Of a stretch of DNA of 64,000 nt, positions 35,274 to 44,594 are shown one piece after another. The notes beneath the pieces are model-generated. The model was not told the DNA's origin. It saw only the letters and a list, made by a program, of their open reading frames with translations, and did not search any database. The DNA lies in contig NZ_JAOVZN010000007.1 in NCBI RefSeq assembly GCF_025717045.1, positions 124,001 to 188,000 on the forward strand, written 5' to 3'. Every line of letters begins with the position of its first letter. Position 1 is the first letter of the stretch. This stretch comes from Flavobacterium sp. SH_e. Its GTDB lineage: Bacteria; Bacteroidota; Bacteroidia; Flavobacteriales; Flavobacteriaceae. The translations under genes were made by a program, and so were the position numbers.

Positions 35274-36044
35274 ATGAAAAAGTTCGTCCTCACTATATTA
35301 GCACTAACAATACTCTCTTTTACGCCTCAAAAAGAAGATGCTTTCGATACTGGAGAATATTTCAAATTTAGAATACATTACGGAATCGTAAATGCTGGCT
35401 ACGCAACTCTCGAAGTTAAAGATGCTACCATAAATAATAAAAAAGTATTTCATTCTGTTGGAAAAGGTTACACAACTGGTATGTCTAAATTTTTCTTTAA
35501 AGTAGAAGATTTATACGAAAGTTATTTTGACAAAGAAACGGGGAAACCTTATCGATATGTTAGAAAAATTGACGAAGGTGGTTACACCAAAAATCAAGAA
35601 GGCTTTTTTAATCAAAATGAAAACCGAGTTTTAGTAAAAGACTATAAACGTAAATCAGAAAAAACGATTATTGTTACCGAAGAAGTACAAGATATTGTAT
35701 CTGCGTTTTACTTTTTGAGAAACCATCCAAATATTGACAAATTGAAATCTGGAGAAGCCATTACAATAGACATGTTTTTTGATGAAGAAATCACAAAATT
35801 TAAGTTAAAATTTGTAGGCCGTCAAGATATTACGACTAAATTTGGCACGGTTTCTACAATGGTCTTCAAACCACTAGTACAGACAGGTAGAGTATTTAAA
35901 GAAAAAGAGAGCTTAACACTCTGGATAACAGATGATGTAAACAAAGTTCCTATTAGAATTAAAGCAGATTTAGCAGTAGGTTCTCTTAAGGCTGATCTTG
36001 ATGAATATAAAGGATTAAAAAGTCCACTTAAAGTAAAAAAATAA
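35274..36044 (+). CDS. DUF3108 secreted protein
   Basis: Function unknown. The ATG at 35,274 gives 256 residues with a signal peptide (MKKFVLTILALTILSFTPQ). An earlier in-frame ATG at 35,232 would place 14 polar residues before it, so I reject it. The DUF3108 pattern is visible: EYFKFRIHYGIVNAGYATLEV, GKGYTTGMSKFFFKVEDLYESYFD, then SAFYFLRN and a lipocalin-like strand series ending VPIRIKADLAVGSLKADLDEYKG. The stop overlaps the next ATG by one base (TAATG at 36,042-36,046), so it is translationally coupled to the tryptophan dioxygenase gene. That pairing is common in flavobacteria. Confidence 0.88.
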   Translation: MKKFVLTILALTILSFTPQKEDAFDTGEYFKFRIHYGIVNAGYATLEVKDATINNKKVFHSVGKGYTTGMSKFFFKVEDLYESYFDKETGKPYRYVRKIDEGGYTKNQEGFFNQNENRVLVKDYKRKSEKTIIVTEEVQDIVSAFYFLRNHPNIDKLKSGEAITIDMFFDEEITKFKLKFVGRQDITTKFGTVSTMVFKPLVQTGRVFKEKESLTLWITDDVNKVPIRIKADLAVGSLKADLDEYKGLKSPLKVKK

Positions 36045-36985
36045 TGAACCCTACAGATAATTCTGAAGCAATTTTAAAAGAAATTGATCTTAAATTTCAA
36101 GCCATAAATCAAAAAACTGATGTTCAATTGGAAGGATTGCTTTGGGCTAAACCAATTACATATTGGGATTATATTCAAACTGATGCACTTTTAAATTTAC
36201 AAATACAACGCACCACACTTCCTGACGAAATGGTTTTCATCATGTACCATCAGGTAAACGAATTAATTTTCAAAATGATTCTGTGGGAAATTGAGCAGAT
36301 TGCTGAAACAGAAAACATCCAAGTAGATTTTTTCAGCGAAAGATTATCAAGAATCACAAGATATTTTGATATGCTTACCAATTCGTTCAGTATAATGGAA
36401 AACGGAATGGAAGTAGATCAATACATGAAATTTAGAAATACTCTTACTCCAGCAAGTGGTTTTCAGAGTGCACAATATAGAATGATCGAATTTGCTTCGA
36501 CTGACGTTATCAATTTAACAGACCGCAGATACAAAGCAACCTTTGACGAAAACACTGATTTAGAAACTAGTTTCGAACATCTTTATTGGCAGGCAGCTGG
36601 AAAAGATTATCATACTGGTGAAAAATCTTACTTATTAAATGAGTTTGAGAAAAAATATAAAGGGCAATTTTTAAGACAAATGGCTTCGTTTAAAACGAAA
36701 AATATTTGGCAAAAATTCACGCAATTACCAATTGAAGATCAGCAAAATGCAGCATTAATTGCAGCAATGCGCCATTACGACCAAACGGTAAATATTACTT
36801 GGGTAATGCAACACCTAAATACCGCTAGAAAATACATTTTAGAAAGCGGAAAAGGAAATGGCGAAGCAACTGGAGGAAGCGACTGGCAAAAATATATGCA
36901 TCCAAAATACCAAAAACGCATCTTTTTTCCTAAATTGTGGACCGAAGAAGAATTGTCCAATTGGGGGAATGAAAATGAAGAATAA
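36044..36985 (+). CDS. kynA: Tryptophan 2,3-dioxygenase
   Basis: Heme dioxygenase that opens the tryptophan indole ring to N-formylkynurenine, the first step of the kynurenine route. The 313 residues include the substrate-site segment MVFIMYHQVNELIFKMILWE (about residues 64-83), MKFRNTLTPASGFQSAQYR, and the heme-proximal region AAMRHYDQTVNITWVMQHLN. Kynurenine pathway products can supply quinolinate for de novo NAD synthesis, but no other kyn gene is in the window. The start codon overlaps the DUF3108 stop. An M23 lipoprotein gene follows after 26 nt. Confidence 0.93.
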   Translation: MNPTDNSEAILKEIDLKFQAINQKTDVQLEGLLWAKPITYWDYIQTDALLNLQIQRTTLPDEMVFIMYHQVNELIFKMILWEIEQIAETENIQVDFFSERLSRITRYFDMLTNSFSIMENGMEVDQYMKFRNTLTPASGFQSAQYRMIEFASTDVINLTDRRYKATFDENTDLETSFEHLYWQAAGKDYHTGEKSYLLNEFEKKYKGQFLRQMASFKTKNIWQKFTQLPIEDQQNAALIAAMRHYDQTVNITWVMQHLNTARKYILESGKGNGEATGGSDWQKYMHPKYQKRIFFPKLWTEEELSNWGNENEE

Positions 36986-37011
36986 TTTCTCCACCAAAAA
37001 ATCTATAAAGT

Positions 37012-38232
37012 TTGAAAAAAGCAGTCGTAATTTTAATTGTCTTGTTTTCTGTTTTTTCTTGTAAAAAAGAAGAAGAAAAAGTAGAAGCCAAAATCACTAA
37101 ACCAGCAACCAAAAAAATAGAATTCGGTTTTAATTACGCAGATTTTAATGTTGTAAATGATACTATTTCAAAAGGAGATTCTTTTGGGTCAATTGTTCAA
37201 AGCCAAAATATTGGAGACAAAAAAGTTTTTGATATTGTTGAACAAGTTAAAGATTCTTTTAATGTAAGAAGTATTCGTTACGGCAAACCTTTTACTTTAC
37301 TTCGTTCAAAAAACAAAACCAATGATTTACAGGTTTTCATTTATCAGCCAGACGCTTTAAGCTACTATGTTATCGATTTAAGAGACAGCATAGCCAAAGC
37401 TTACAAAAAAATAAAACCTGTTACTTTAAAAAGGAAAATGATTGGCGGCGTTTTAAAAACTTCATTGTCTGAAACTTTAGGAGGTGAAGATGTTGAAACA
37501 GCATTGGCTAGCAGAATTACAAAAGTATTTTCTTGGTCGATTGACTTCTTTAAACTTAAAAAAGGAGATCGTTACGGATTAATTTTCACAGAACGTTTCA
37601 TCAACGGAAAAACATATGATGGTGTTGAAGATCTTGAAGCTGCATTTTTTGAGTATAAAGGTAAAATCGTTTATGCTTTCCCTTTTGAAAAAGATACTAC
37701 TTCAGGAAAGATTGAATATTATGATGACGAAGGAAAAACACTTAAAAACTTCTTCTTAAAAACTCCAATCAAATTCAGCCGAATCACTTCAAGATTCACA
37801 ATGAATAGATTTCACCCTGTTCAACATACTTGGAAAGCACACAAAGGAACCGATTATGCTGCACCAACAGGAACGCCAATTTCTACAACCGCTTCTGGAG
37901 TTGTTGAAACTACTGGATATACTGCAGGTAATGGAAATTTCGTAAAAGTAAAACACAACGGAACCTACTCTACTCAATATTTACACATGTCTAAAATCTT
38001 GGTTCGCCGCGGACAGCGCGTTACTCAAGGCCAGACAATTGGTTTAGTTGGAAGTACAGGTTTGGCTTCTGGTCCTCACGTTTGTTATCGTTTCTGGAAA
38101 AATGGCGTTCAAGTAGATGCACTTCGATTGAACCTTCCAACTGGAGAATCTTTGACAGGAAATGACAGAACTCGTTTCATGAAACAGATTGAACCTTTGA
38201 AAAGAGAATTGGACAGCATTGGCAATTTGTAA
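37012..38232 (+). CDS. M23 (LytM-type) peptidase lipoprotein, TTG start
   Basis: Envelope lipoprotein of 406 residues beginning at a TTG codon. The residues from there form a lipoprotein signal (MKKAVVILIVLFSVFSCKKE), and no suitable ATG is nearby. An N-terminal region with OapA/LysM-like character covers about 60-260. The M23 domain occupies about 265-380, with zinc ligands in AHKGTDYAAPTGTPI (His, Asp) and the catalytic His in TQYLHMSKI. The last motif reads GPHVCYRFW, so the usual H-x-H is H-x-C. Likely a peptidoglycan hydrolase, or an activator of one if the changed ligand abolishes catalysis. Confidence 0.9.
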   Translation: MKKAVVILIVLFSVFSCKKEEEKVEAKITKPATKKIEFGFNYADFNVVNDTISKGDSFGSIVQSQNIGDKKVFDIVEQVKDSFNVRSIRYGKPFTLLRSKNKTNDLQVFIYQPDALSYYVIDLRDSIAKAYKKIKPVTLKRKMIGGVLKTSLSETLGGEDVETALASRITKVFSWSIDFFKLKKGDRYGLIFTERFINGKTYDGVEDLEAAFFEYKGKIVYAFPFEKDTTSGKIEYYDDEGKTLKNFFLKTPIKFSRITSRFTMNRFHPVQHTWKAHKGTDYAAPTGTPISTTASGVVETTGYTAGNGNFVKVKHNGTYSTQYLHMSKILVRRGQRVTQGQTIGLVGSTGLASGPHVCYRFWKNGVQVDALRLNLPTGESLTGNDRTRFMKQIEPLKRELDSIGNL

Positions 38233-38272
38233 ATAATTCACTTTTAAAATTTTAGTTTTTAAATTGAAAACC

Positions 38273-38893
38273 ATGAAAAATTCGCGCCTCAAAACCATGT
38301 ATCATGAAACTTTTTCTGGTTTAAAACTATTTTACAGAGACACTAATCTTTCAGAGAATTTAATTTCAAACTATAAAATTGGCCAGATAATTCAAGAAAG
38401 AGGCTTTACAGATATGAGTTCGCTTGGCGGCGGACTTTCTGGAAATTTGCGATATTTAATTGCAAGTGCTCACGCCAAAGATTTATCAAAATTTAATCCT
38501 GATTCGGCAAAAATTGGTCATTTCCTTTTAGATTCAATTGCCTATTTTAAAGTATTGGATATTCAGAAAATTGGCGATAAAACACAGATTTTTCTTTTAA
38601 GTATTCCAGACAACTCGATTTCACTTTTCAAAAATTCATCTTCAAACTTAGAAGAAGAAATTATCGAAAAAGCTCAAAAACGCTTTCGCGAAAAAATCGA
38701 TGCTGTCTTAATTCCCGAATTACAAACTGAAAATTGGAAAGAAAGAACTAAACTTCCTCTTGGAATGGACGAGCAAGGCAAATTGTTTTTTGATGATTCT
38801 AAAATAAAAACAGAATCTCCAAAAAGAATTGACATTGATGTAGCTAAAAAAATCATAGCAATTAACAAGAAACCTTGGTGGAAATTTTGGTAA
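38273..38893 (+). CDS. Conserved hypothetical cytoplasmic protein
   Basis: I do not recognise a family. The ATG at 38,273 gives 206 residues. The frame can be read from a TTG at 38,264, which adds three residues. There is no signal peptide or membrane segment. Features include GFTDMSSLGGGLSGNLRYLIASAHAKDLS near residue 45, a mixed alpha/beta middle (FKVLDIQKIGDKTQIFLLSIP), a charged helix EEEIIEKAQKRFREKIDAVL, and a tryptophan-rich end (KKPWWKFW). It lies 40 nt after the M23 gene and 6 nt before a small lipoprotein gene, so these probably share a transcript. Confidence 0.75.
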   Translation: MKNSRLKTMYHETFSGLKLFYRDTNLSENLISNYKIGQIIQERGFTDMSSLGGGLSGNLRYLIASAHAKDLSKFNPDSAKIGHFLLDSIAYFKVLDIQKIGDKTQIFLLSIPDNSISLFKNSSSNLEEEIIEKAQKRFREKIDAVLIPELQTENWKERTKLPLGMDEQGKLFFDDSKIKTESPKRIDIDVAKKIIAINKKPWWKFW

Positions 38894-38899
38894 CATTTC

Positions 38900-39226
38900 A
38901 TGAAACACATTTTATTAATCTCTCTCTCTACAATTACAATTGGATGTTCTAAACCAAAAACTTTTCTCTTAAATGATACTGGAAAAAGCAAATATTATGT
39001 TTCAGAATTCGTAAATAATACTTTTGAACAAAATGAAATAGGCACTTCACCTTTAATTGTAATAAACGGAAAACCTTTAATTTACGATAAAAACAAAGAC
39101 ACTATAATAGTACCTTTAAAAAAAACAGACATATCTAGTTTAGAGTTTTTAAACAAAAATAGCAGTCGCATAATATATAATGAAAAAGAAAATGATGGCG
39201 CAATAATTATAACCATTAAAATTTAA
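38900..39226 (+). CDS. Small lipoprotein resembling an isolated TonB-receptor plug segment
   Basis: A 108-residue lipoprotein (MKHILLISLSTITIGCSKPK, lipobox TIGC). The rest echoes the plug domain of TonB-dependent/SusC receptors: SPLIVINGKPLIYD resembles the plug pattern P-L-x-V-x-D-G-x-P, and LKKTDISSLEFLNKNSS plus DGAIIITIK resembles the I-E-V-L-K ... A-A-I-Y-G ... G-V-I-I-I-T-T-K pattern. There is no barrel. It starts 6 nt after the previous gene. Function is unknown; the resemblance is by eye only. Confidence 0.75.
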   Translation: MKHILLISLSTITIGCSKPKTFLLNDTGKSKYYVSEFVNNTFEQNEIGTSPLIVINGKPLIYDKNKDTIIVPLKKTDISSLEFLNKNSSRIIYNEKENDGAIIITIKI

Positions 39227-39239
39227 TCTAGGAATCTAT

Positions 39240-39252
39240 AAAACGTTTTCGT
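39240..39252. promoter_or_regulatory. AAAACGTTTT palindrome upstream of pgi
   Basis: A 10-bp palindrome, extended to the 13-nt string AAAACGTTTTCGT that is also found in the gdhA leader. A -7-like box TATTTTTG for pgi lies further down at 39,304-39,311. An operator role is inferred only. Confidence 0.25.
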
Positions 39253-39344
39253 AACTAATTGTTATATAATCGTGAACCACTCCGCATTTAAAAGTTATTT
39301 CAGTATTTTTGTATTTCAGAAAACAAACTCAATTATAGATAAAA

Positions 39345-40988
39345 ATGGCTTTAAACACAACAAACCCAACTGGGACTGAAGCGTGGAAAAATCTCCAAAA
39401 CCACTATAACGCAATTCATAAAACCACCATACAAGAATTGTTTCAACAAGATAGTGCTCGTGCTGAAAAATTCAACTTACAATGGAATGACTTTTTAGTA
39501 GATTATTCAAAAAATAATATCAGTCAAGAAACTGTTTCTCTTTTATTGGAATTAGCAAATTCAATTGGAGTAAAAGATGCTATCGCACAATATTTTGGAG
39601 GAGAATTAATCAACCAAACTGAAAATCGTGCTGTTTTACATACTGCTTTACGTGCTCCAGAATCGGCAGTGATTAAAGTTGATGGAGAAAACGTAATTCC
39701 AGAAGTATACGAAGTAAAAAATAAAATTAAAAATTTCACTGACGAAGTAATTTCTGGTCAGAGAAAAGGCTACACAGGAAAAGCTTTTACTGATGTTGTA
39801 AATATCGGAATTGGTGGTTCTGACCTTGGTCCTGTTATGGCTGTTGAAGCTTTACAATTTTACAAAAATCATTTAAACCTTCATTTCGTTTCAAACGTTG
39901 ACGGCGATCACGTAAATGAAGTAATTAAAAAATTAAATCCAGAAACAACTTTGTTTGTAATTGTTTCTAAAACTTTTACAACTCAAGAAACGCTTTCAAA
40001 TTCTGAGACTATAAAAGAATGGTTTTTGAAATCGGCAACTCAGGAAGATATTGCGAAACACTTTGCAGCGGTTTCTACAAACATTAAAAATGTAACAGAA
40101 TTCGGGATTAATCCAGACAACGTTTTCCCAATGTGGGACTGGGTTGGGGGAAGATTTTCTCTTTGGAGCGCAGTTGGTTTGAGTATCGCTTTGGCAATTG
40201 GTTTTGAAAATTACAACCAATTATTAGTTGGAGCAAATGAAATGGACGAACATTTTAAATCTGCAGAATTTGACAAAAACATTCCAGTAACTTTAGCTTT
40301 ATTAAGTGTTTGGTACAACAATTTTTATGGCGCTGAAAGTGAAGCTTTAATTCCGTACACTCAATATTTATCAAAATTAGCTCCGTATTTGCAGCAAGCA
40401 ACAATGGAAAGTAATGGAAAAAGTGTTGGCCGTGACGGAAAACCTGTTAATTACCAAACTGGAACAATTATTTGGGGAGAGCCAGGAACAAATTCGCAAC
40501 ACGCTTTCTTTCAATTAATTCACCAAGGAACAAAATTGATCCCAACAGATTTTATCGGATTTGTAAAACCACTTTACGGAAACGAAGATCATCATGATAA
40601 ATTAATGTCGAACTTTTTTGCACAAACAGAAGCATTAATGAATGGGAAAACAGAAACACAAGTTCAGGCAGAATTTGACAAACAAGGACTTTCTGCAGAA
40701 AAAGCTTCTTATTTAAGACCTTTTAAAGTTTTTACAGGAAACAAACCTACTAATACTATTTTGATTCAAAAACTTACGCCAAAAAGTTTAGGTTCTTTGA
40801 TCGCATTATACGAACATAAAATTTTCGTTCAAGGAGTAATTTGGAACATCTTTAGTTTTGACCAATGGGGAGTTGAATTAGGAAAACAATTGGCTAATTC
40901 TATTTTAGATGAAATCAATTCTAAGACTGTTAAAAATCATGACAGTTCAACTTCATTTTTATTGAATCATTTCTTGAAACATAAATAA
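39345..40988 (+). CDS. pgi: Glucose-6-phosphate isomerase
   Basis: Interconverts glucose 6-phosphate and fructose 6-phosphate. At 547 residues it is the long bacterial form. Signatures are FTDVVNIGIGGSDLGPVMA near residue 150, FVIVSKTFTTQET near 205 (phosphate-binding SKTxTT loop), the PGI signature DWVGGRFSLWSAVGL near 265, the catalytic Glu region (GRDGKPVNYQTGTIIWGEPG near 365), and GVELGKQLAN at the C-terminus. A strong terminator follows at 41,023-41,060, so transcription is probably monocistronic. Confidence 0.98.
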   Translation: MALNTTNPTGTEAWKNLQNHYNAIHKTTIQELFQQDSARAEKFNLQWNDFLVDYSKNNISQETVSLLLELANSIGVKDAIAQYFGGELINQTENRAVLHTALRAPESAVIKVDGENVIPEVYEVKNKIKNFTDEVISGQRKGYTGKAFTDVVNIGIGGSDLGPVMAVEALQFYKNHLNLHFVSNVDGDHVNEVIKKLNPETTLFVIVSKTFTTQETLSNSETIKEWFLKSATQEDIAKHFAAVSTNIKNVTEFGINPDNVFPMWDWVGGRFSLWSAVGLSIALAIGFENYNQLLVGANEMDEHFKSAEFDKNIPVTLALLSVWYNNFYGAESEALIPYTQYLSKLAPYLQQATMESNGKSVGRDGKPVNYQTGTIIWGEPGTNSQHAFFQLIHQGTKLIPTDFIGFVKPLYGNEDHHDKLMSNFFAQTEALMNGKTETQVQAEFDKQGLSAEKASYLRPFKVFTGNKPTNTILIQKLTPKSLGSLIALYEHKIFVQGVIWNIFSFDQWGVELGKQLANSILDEINSKTVKNHDSSTSFLLNHFLKHK

Positions 40989-41313
40989 AAAAACAGAAAA
41001 TTAAATTTTTCATAACATTCTGAAACGCCTTAATTTAGCTCAAATTAAGGCGTTTTTTTTACTAAAATACCGACAAAAAGCTTAAAAAAATCGCTAAATT
41101 GCACGTTTTCGCTTACAAGGCAATTGGAAAAATTATATTTTTAACAAAAAACATCCAAATAAATTCAATAAAACGACATTTTATTTAAAGAAAAAAGAAT
41201 AATTCATTTTAATACGCAGCACAAAAGACAAAACTTTGTTTTCTTAACATTTCGATAACATTATCTGAGTTATTTGTTATAATTTTGCCAAAAACAATTA
41301 ACTCAATAACAAA
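40989..41313. other. Intergenic region between pgi and the TonB receptor
   Basis: This 325-nt stretch holds the pgi terminator (41,023-41,060) and, near the far end, a -7-like box TAATTTTG at 41,280-41,287 for the receptor gene. The AT-rich middle shows no gene or clear structure. Confidence 0.6.
41023..41060 (+). terminator. Intrinsic terminator of pgi
   Basis: A perfect 14-bp stem (41,023-41,036 AAACGCCTTAATTT with 41,042-41,055) with a 5-nt loop and eight Ts. Confidence 0.92.
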
Positions 41314-43977
41314 ATGAAGAAAATGAAAAATTGGTTACTGACCGGACTATTTTTTATGATAGTTTCAACCGTATTTTCTCAAGGAAAAGTTACTGGTACT
41401 ATTACCGACGGAACAGGTTCATTACCAGGAGCAAATATAGTGATCAAAGGATCTACTATATCAACTTCAACAGATTTTGATGGTAAATTTACACTTAACT
41501 CGCCATCAAGCACAGGAGAGATTATCATCTCTTTTTTAGGTTATGAAAACCAAACTGTGAAATTCACAGTGACAAATGGCTCATCTACAAACTTAGGAAC
41601 TATCACATTAGCTTCTAACTCAAATGAATTGGGAGAGATTGTAGTTATGGGTAAAGGAATCATCGACTTAGCAAAAGACAGAAAGACTCCTATCGCAGTT
41701 TCAACGATTAAAGCTGCAGATATCCAAGCAAAAATTGGTACTGCAGACGTTACTCAAACAATGGTTAACACACCTTCTGTATACGTTGCAGGACAATCAG
41801 GAGGATATGGAGATTCAAGAGTTAACGTACGTGGATTTGCTCAAGATAACACGGCTTTCTTATTGAACGGACAGCCAATTAACGGAATGGAAGACGGAAA
41901 AATGTACTGGTCTAACTGGTCTGGTATGTCTGACATTGCTAATGCAATTCAAATTCAAAGAGGTTTAGGTTCTTCTAAATTAGCTATTTCTTCTGTAGGA
42001 GGTACTGTAAACTTTATTACAAGAGCTACTGAAAAACAAGAAGGTGGTTTTGTATCTTTAGGTGTTGCTAATGACAATTATTTCAAAACTACTGCTGCTT
42101 ACAACACAGGTGTTAGCAAAAGCGGATGGGGAACAAGCGTTATGCTTTCTCACTGGCAAGGTGATGGTTACAATGATGGAACTAGAGGTGAAGGACAAAC
42201 TTACTTCATTTCTGTTGGTTACAAAGCTAATGACAAACACAGTTTCAACTTCTTGTTAACTGGTGCTCCACAATGGCACGATCAAAACTTTACAAAGTCT
42301 ATTGACAGTTATTTAAAATACGGAAGAAAATATAACAATAACTGGGGAACTCAAAACGGAGAATACAAATCTGAGAGAACTAACTACTACCACAAACCAG
42401 TTGCTAACTTAAACTGGGATTATGATATCAGTGAGAAAACACAACTTTCTACTGTATTATACGGATCTTGGGGAAGAGGTGGAGGAACTGGAAGCTACGG
42501 TACTAAACCAGCTACTCCTGCTGGAGGTCAAATTAATTTTGACGGTATTGTTGCTAGTAACCAAGCTATTGTTGATGGTACAGGAAACGCTGATGGGAGA
42601 AGTACAAATGGTGCTTACGTAATTAGATCAAGTGTTAATAATCATGCTTGGTACGGATTAGTATCTAACTTAAAAAACCAACTTACTGAAAATTTAGCAT
42701 TAAATGTTGGTCTTGATTTAAGAACTTACAAAGGAACACACTTCAGACAAGTTTCTGACTTCATGGGATTATCAAGCTGGACAGATACAAGAAACCTTAA
42801 AGATGGTAATAGCAACCCAAGTGGTACAATGAAAAGCAACTATGTTACTGATTCTGGTAGAGCATTACCTTGGCCAGCAACTTTCAATACAATTGCTGAA
42901 GACCAAAGAATTGATTATGATTATGGAGAAACAATTTCTTACGGAGGTGTATTTAGCCAGTTAGAATATTCTAATGACAATTTCTCTGCATTCTTCCAAG
43001 GATCTCTTTCTAATCAATCACACCAAAGAGAGGACAGATTTGATTACTTACCAGAAAATCAAGATTCTCAAAAAGTTAATAACGTAGGATACAATGTTAA
43101 AGGAGGAACTAGCTATAAATTTGCTGAGCACCATACTGTTTATGCAAACGCTGGTTACTACAACCGTCAACCTTACCACGATAATATCTATTTAAACTTT
43201 ACAAACGCAGTAAACCCATTGACAGAAAACGAAAAAATCTTTGGTCTTGAGGCTGGATATACTTTCTCTTCAAAAGTATTCTCTGCAAGTTTAAATGCTT
43301 ATAGAACCTCTTGGAAAGACAGAGTTACAACAACATCTACTACTGCTACAGCAGCTGATGTAACTAAATACCCTTCTTTACAATTAGGAGATTTAATTTA
43401 CAAAACTAACGAAGGCGTAGAACAAGTACACACTGGTCTTGAGCTTGACTTTACTGCAAAACCAATGCAAGATCTTAGTTTAACAGGATTCTTTTCTCTT
43501 GGAGACTGGCAATACAAAGGTGAGGTAGTTACTACAACTAGAGACGAAAGCTTATCTACTTTAGACCAAGCAAAACAAGATGTTGATGGTGGAAAAGTTG
43601 GAGATGCTGCTCAAGTTACTTACGGTTTAGGTTTCAGATATGAATTTGTTAAAAACCTTTCAATCGATTCTGACTGGAGATATTATGACAAATTGTTCTC
43701 AAACGTTGGTGCTGTAAAAAACAACTTAGAGTTACCAAGCTACGATTTAGTTGATGCAGGTATCTCATACAAATTGTTTATCGGTAAAGGCAACCATGAT
43801 TCAATTGGTTTCAGATTTAACGTAAACAACGTATTTGATGAAGTTTATTTATCTGAATTAACTACTGCTACCGCTACAACAGCTACTTCAACTAACTATA
43901 AAGGAATCAATGTTGCAAATACAGGTTTCTTTGGTTTAGGAAGAACTTGGAACTTTAGCTTACGTTACAACTTCTAA
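41314..43977 (+). CDS. TonB-dependent receptor with CarboxypepD_reg-like domain
   Basis: Outer-membrane active transporter of 887 residues. A signal peptide (MKNWLLTGLFFMIVSTVFSQ) is followed by a carboxypeptidase-regulatory-like domain (GKVTGTITDGTGSLPGANIV to about residue 105). The plug includes VNVRGFAQDNTAFLLNGQPINGMEDG and SSVGGTVNFITR, and a long barrel ends in LGRTWNFSLRYNF. The substrate is not evident; no SusD partner is adjacent, so it is not a typical polysaccharide locus receptor. A terminator follows at 44,001-44,037. Confidence 0.95.
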   Translation: MKKMKNWLLTGLFFMIVSTVFSQGKVTGTITDGTGSLPGANIVIKGSTISTSTDFDGKFTLNSPSSTGEIIISFLGYENQTVKFTVTNGSSTNLGTITLASNSNELGEIVVMGKGIIDLAKDRKTPIAVSTIKAADIQAKIGTADVTQTMVNTPSVYVAGQSGGYGDSRVNVRGFAQDNTAFLLNGQPINGMEDGKMYWSNWSGMSDIANAIQIQRGLGSSKLAISSVGGTVNFITRATEKQEGGFVSLGVANDNYFKTTAAYNTGVSKSGWGTSVMLSHWQGDGYNDGTRGEGQTYFISVGYKANDKHSFNFLLTGAPQWHDQNFTKSIDSYLKYGRKYNNNWGTQNGEYKSERTNYYHKPVANLNWDYDISEKTQLSTVLYGSWGRGGGTGSYGTKPATPAGGQINFDGIVASNQAIVDGTGNADGRSTNGAYVIRSSVNNHAWYGLVSNLKNQLTENLALNVGLDLRTYKGTHFRQVSDFMGLSSWTDTRNLKDGNSNPSGTMKSNYVTDSGRALPWPATFNTIAEDQRIDYDYGETISYGGVFSQLEYSNDNFSAFFQGSLSNQSHQREDRFDYLPENQDSQKVNNVGYNVKGGTSYKFAEHHTVYANAGYYNRQPYHDNIYLNFTNAVNPLTENEKIFGLEAGYTFSSKVFSASLNAYRTSWKDRVTTTSTTATAADVTKYPSLQLGDLIYKTNEGVEQVHTGLELDFTAKPMQDLSLTGFFSLGDWQYKGEVVTTTRDESLSTLDQAKQDVDGGKVGDAAQVTYGLGFRYEFVKNLSIDSDWRYYDKLFSNVGAVKNNLELPSYDLVDAGISYKLFIGKGNHDSIGFRFNVNNVFDEVYLSELTTATATTATSTNYKGINVANTGFFGLGRTWNFSLRYNF

Positions 43978-44000
43978 TAAGAACCATAATAAATAATAAA

Positions 44001-44037
44001 AACGGCATTGACTTTTAAGTTTAATGCCGTTTTTTTA
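44001..44037 (+). terminator. Intrinsic terminator of the TonB receptor gene
   Basis: Stem AACGGCATT (44,001-44,009) with AATGCCGTT (44,023-44,031) followed by a T-tract. Confidence 0.88.
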
Positions 44038-44081
44038 TAGCCTTTTTTGCTATATTTGTTTTTAAACAAAAAACAAAGTTT

Positions 44082-44504
44082 ATGTATAATTTTCTACAAA
44101 AATTCCACTCCGGTTGGGCGTACTTAGCATTGCTTCTTTTACTTGTTGCAGTTGTTAATGCAATCATCGGATTTACTTCCAAAAAAGAGTTTACAGTTAA
44201 AGATCGTAAAATCGCTTTATTTGCTTTAATTGGAACTCATACTCAGTTATTAATTGGTTTAATCTTATATTTTGTTTCTCCTCTTGGAAAAGCTGCTTTT
44301 GGACAAATGTCTAACGCAGAATTAAGATTAACATCATTAGAACACCCTCTAATTAATATTATCGCTATCGTCCTAATTACAATTGGATGGTCTAAACATA
44401 AAAAACTAATCAATAGTGAAGCTAAATTTAAAACCTTCGCTATTTTTTACGGATTAGGATTATTGCTTATTTTAAGTAGAATTCCTTGGAACCTTTGGTT
44501 CTAA
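44082..44504 (+). CDS. Small four-helix integral membrane protein
   Basis: A 140-residue inner-membrane protein with four predicted transmembrane helices at about residues 12-32 (AYLALLLLLVAVVNAIIGF), 45-65, 85-102 (HPLINIIAIVLITIGW) and 118-138. His residues at helix ends (KFHSGWAYL, THTQLLIG, EHPLI) recall cytochrome b-like or heme-transport membrane proteins. I recall Flavobacterium homologues labelled cytochrome B or, misleadingly, ribosomal protein L27. Function unknown. A terminator follows directly. Confidence 0.8.
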   Translation: MYNFLQKFHSGWAYLALLLLLVAVVNAIIGFTSKKEFTVKDRKIALFALIGTHTQLLIGLILYFVSPLGKAAFGQMSNAELRLTSLEHPLINIIAIVLITIGWSKHKKLINSEAKFKTFAIFYGLGLLLILSRIPWNLWF

Positions 44505-44516
44505 AAAATACCAATT

Positions 44517-44543
44517 AAAGCCCTCCTACAGGGCTTTTTTTAT
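44517..44543 (+). terminator. Intrinsic terminator after the membrane protein gene
   Basis: AAAGCCC and GGGCTTT arms around a 7-nt loop with a T-tract, at about 44,517-44,543. Confidence 0.85.
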
Positions 44544-44594
44544 CTCGGCATATTATTTGTACAAACTCCCCCCAAGTCTGAAAAAGAATAACCC

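Noticed and set aside
44082..44504. Annotation as 50S ribosomal protein L27
   Set aside because: The protein has four transmembrane helices and no resemblance to L27; such a label would be a propagated error.
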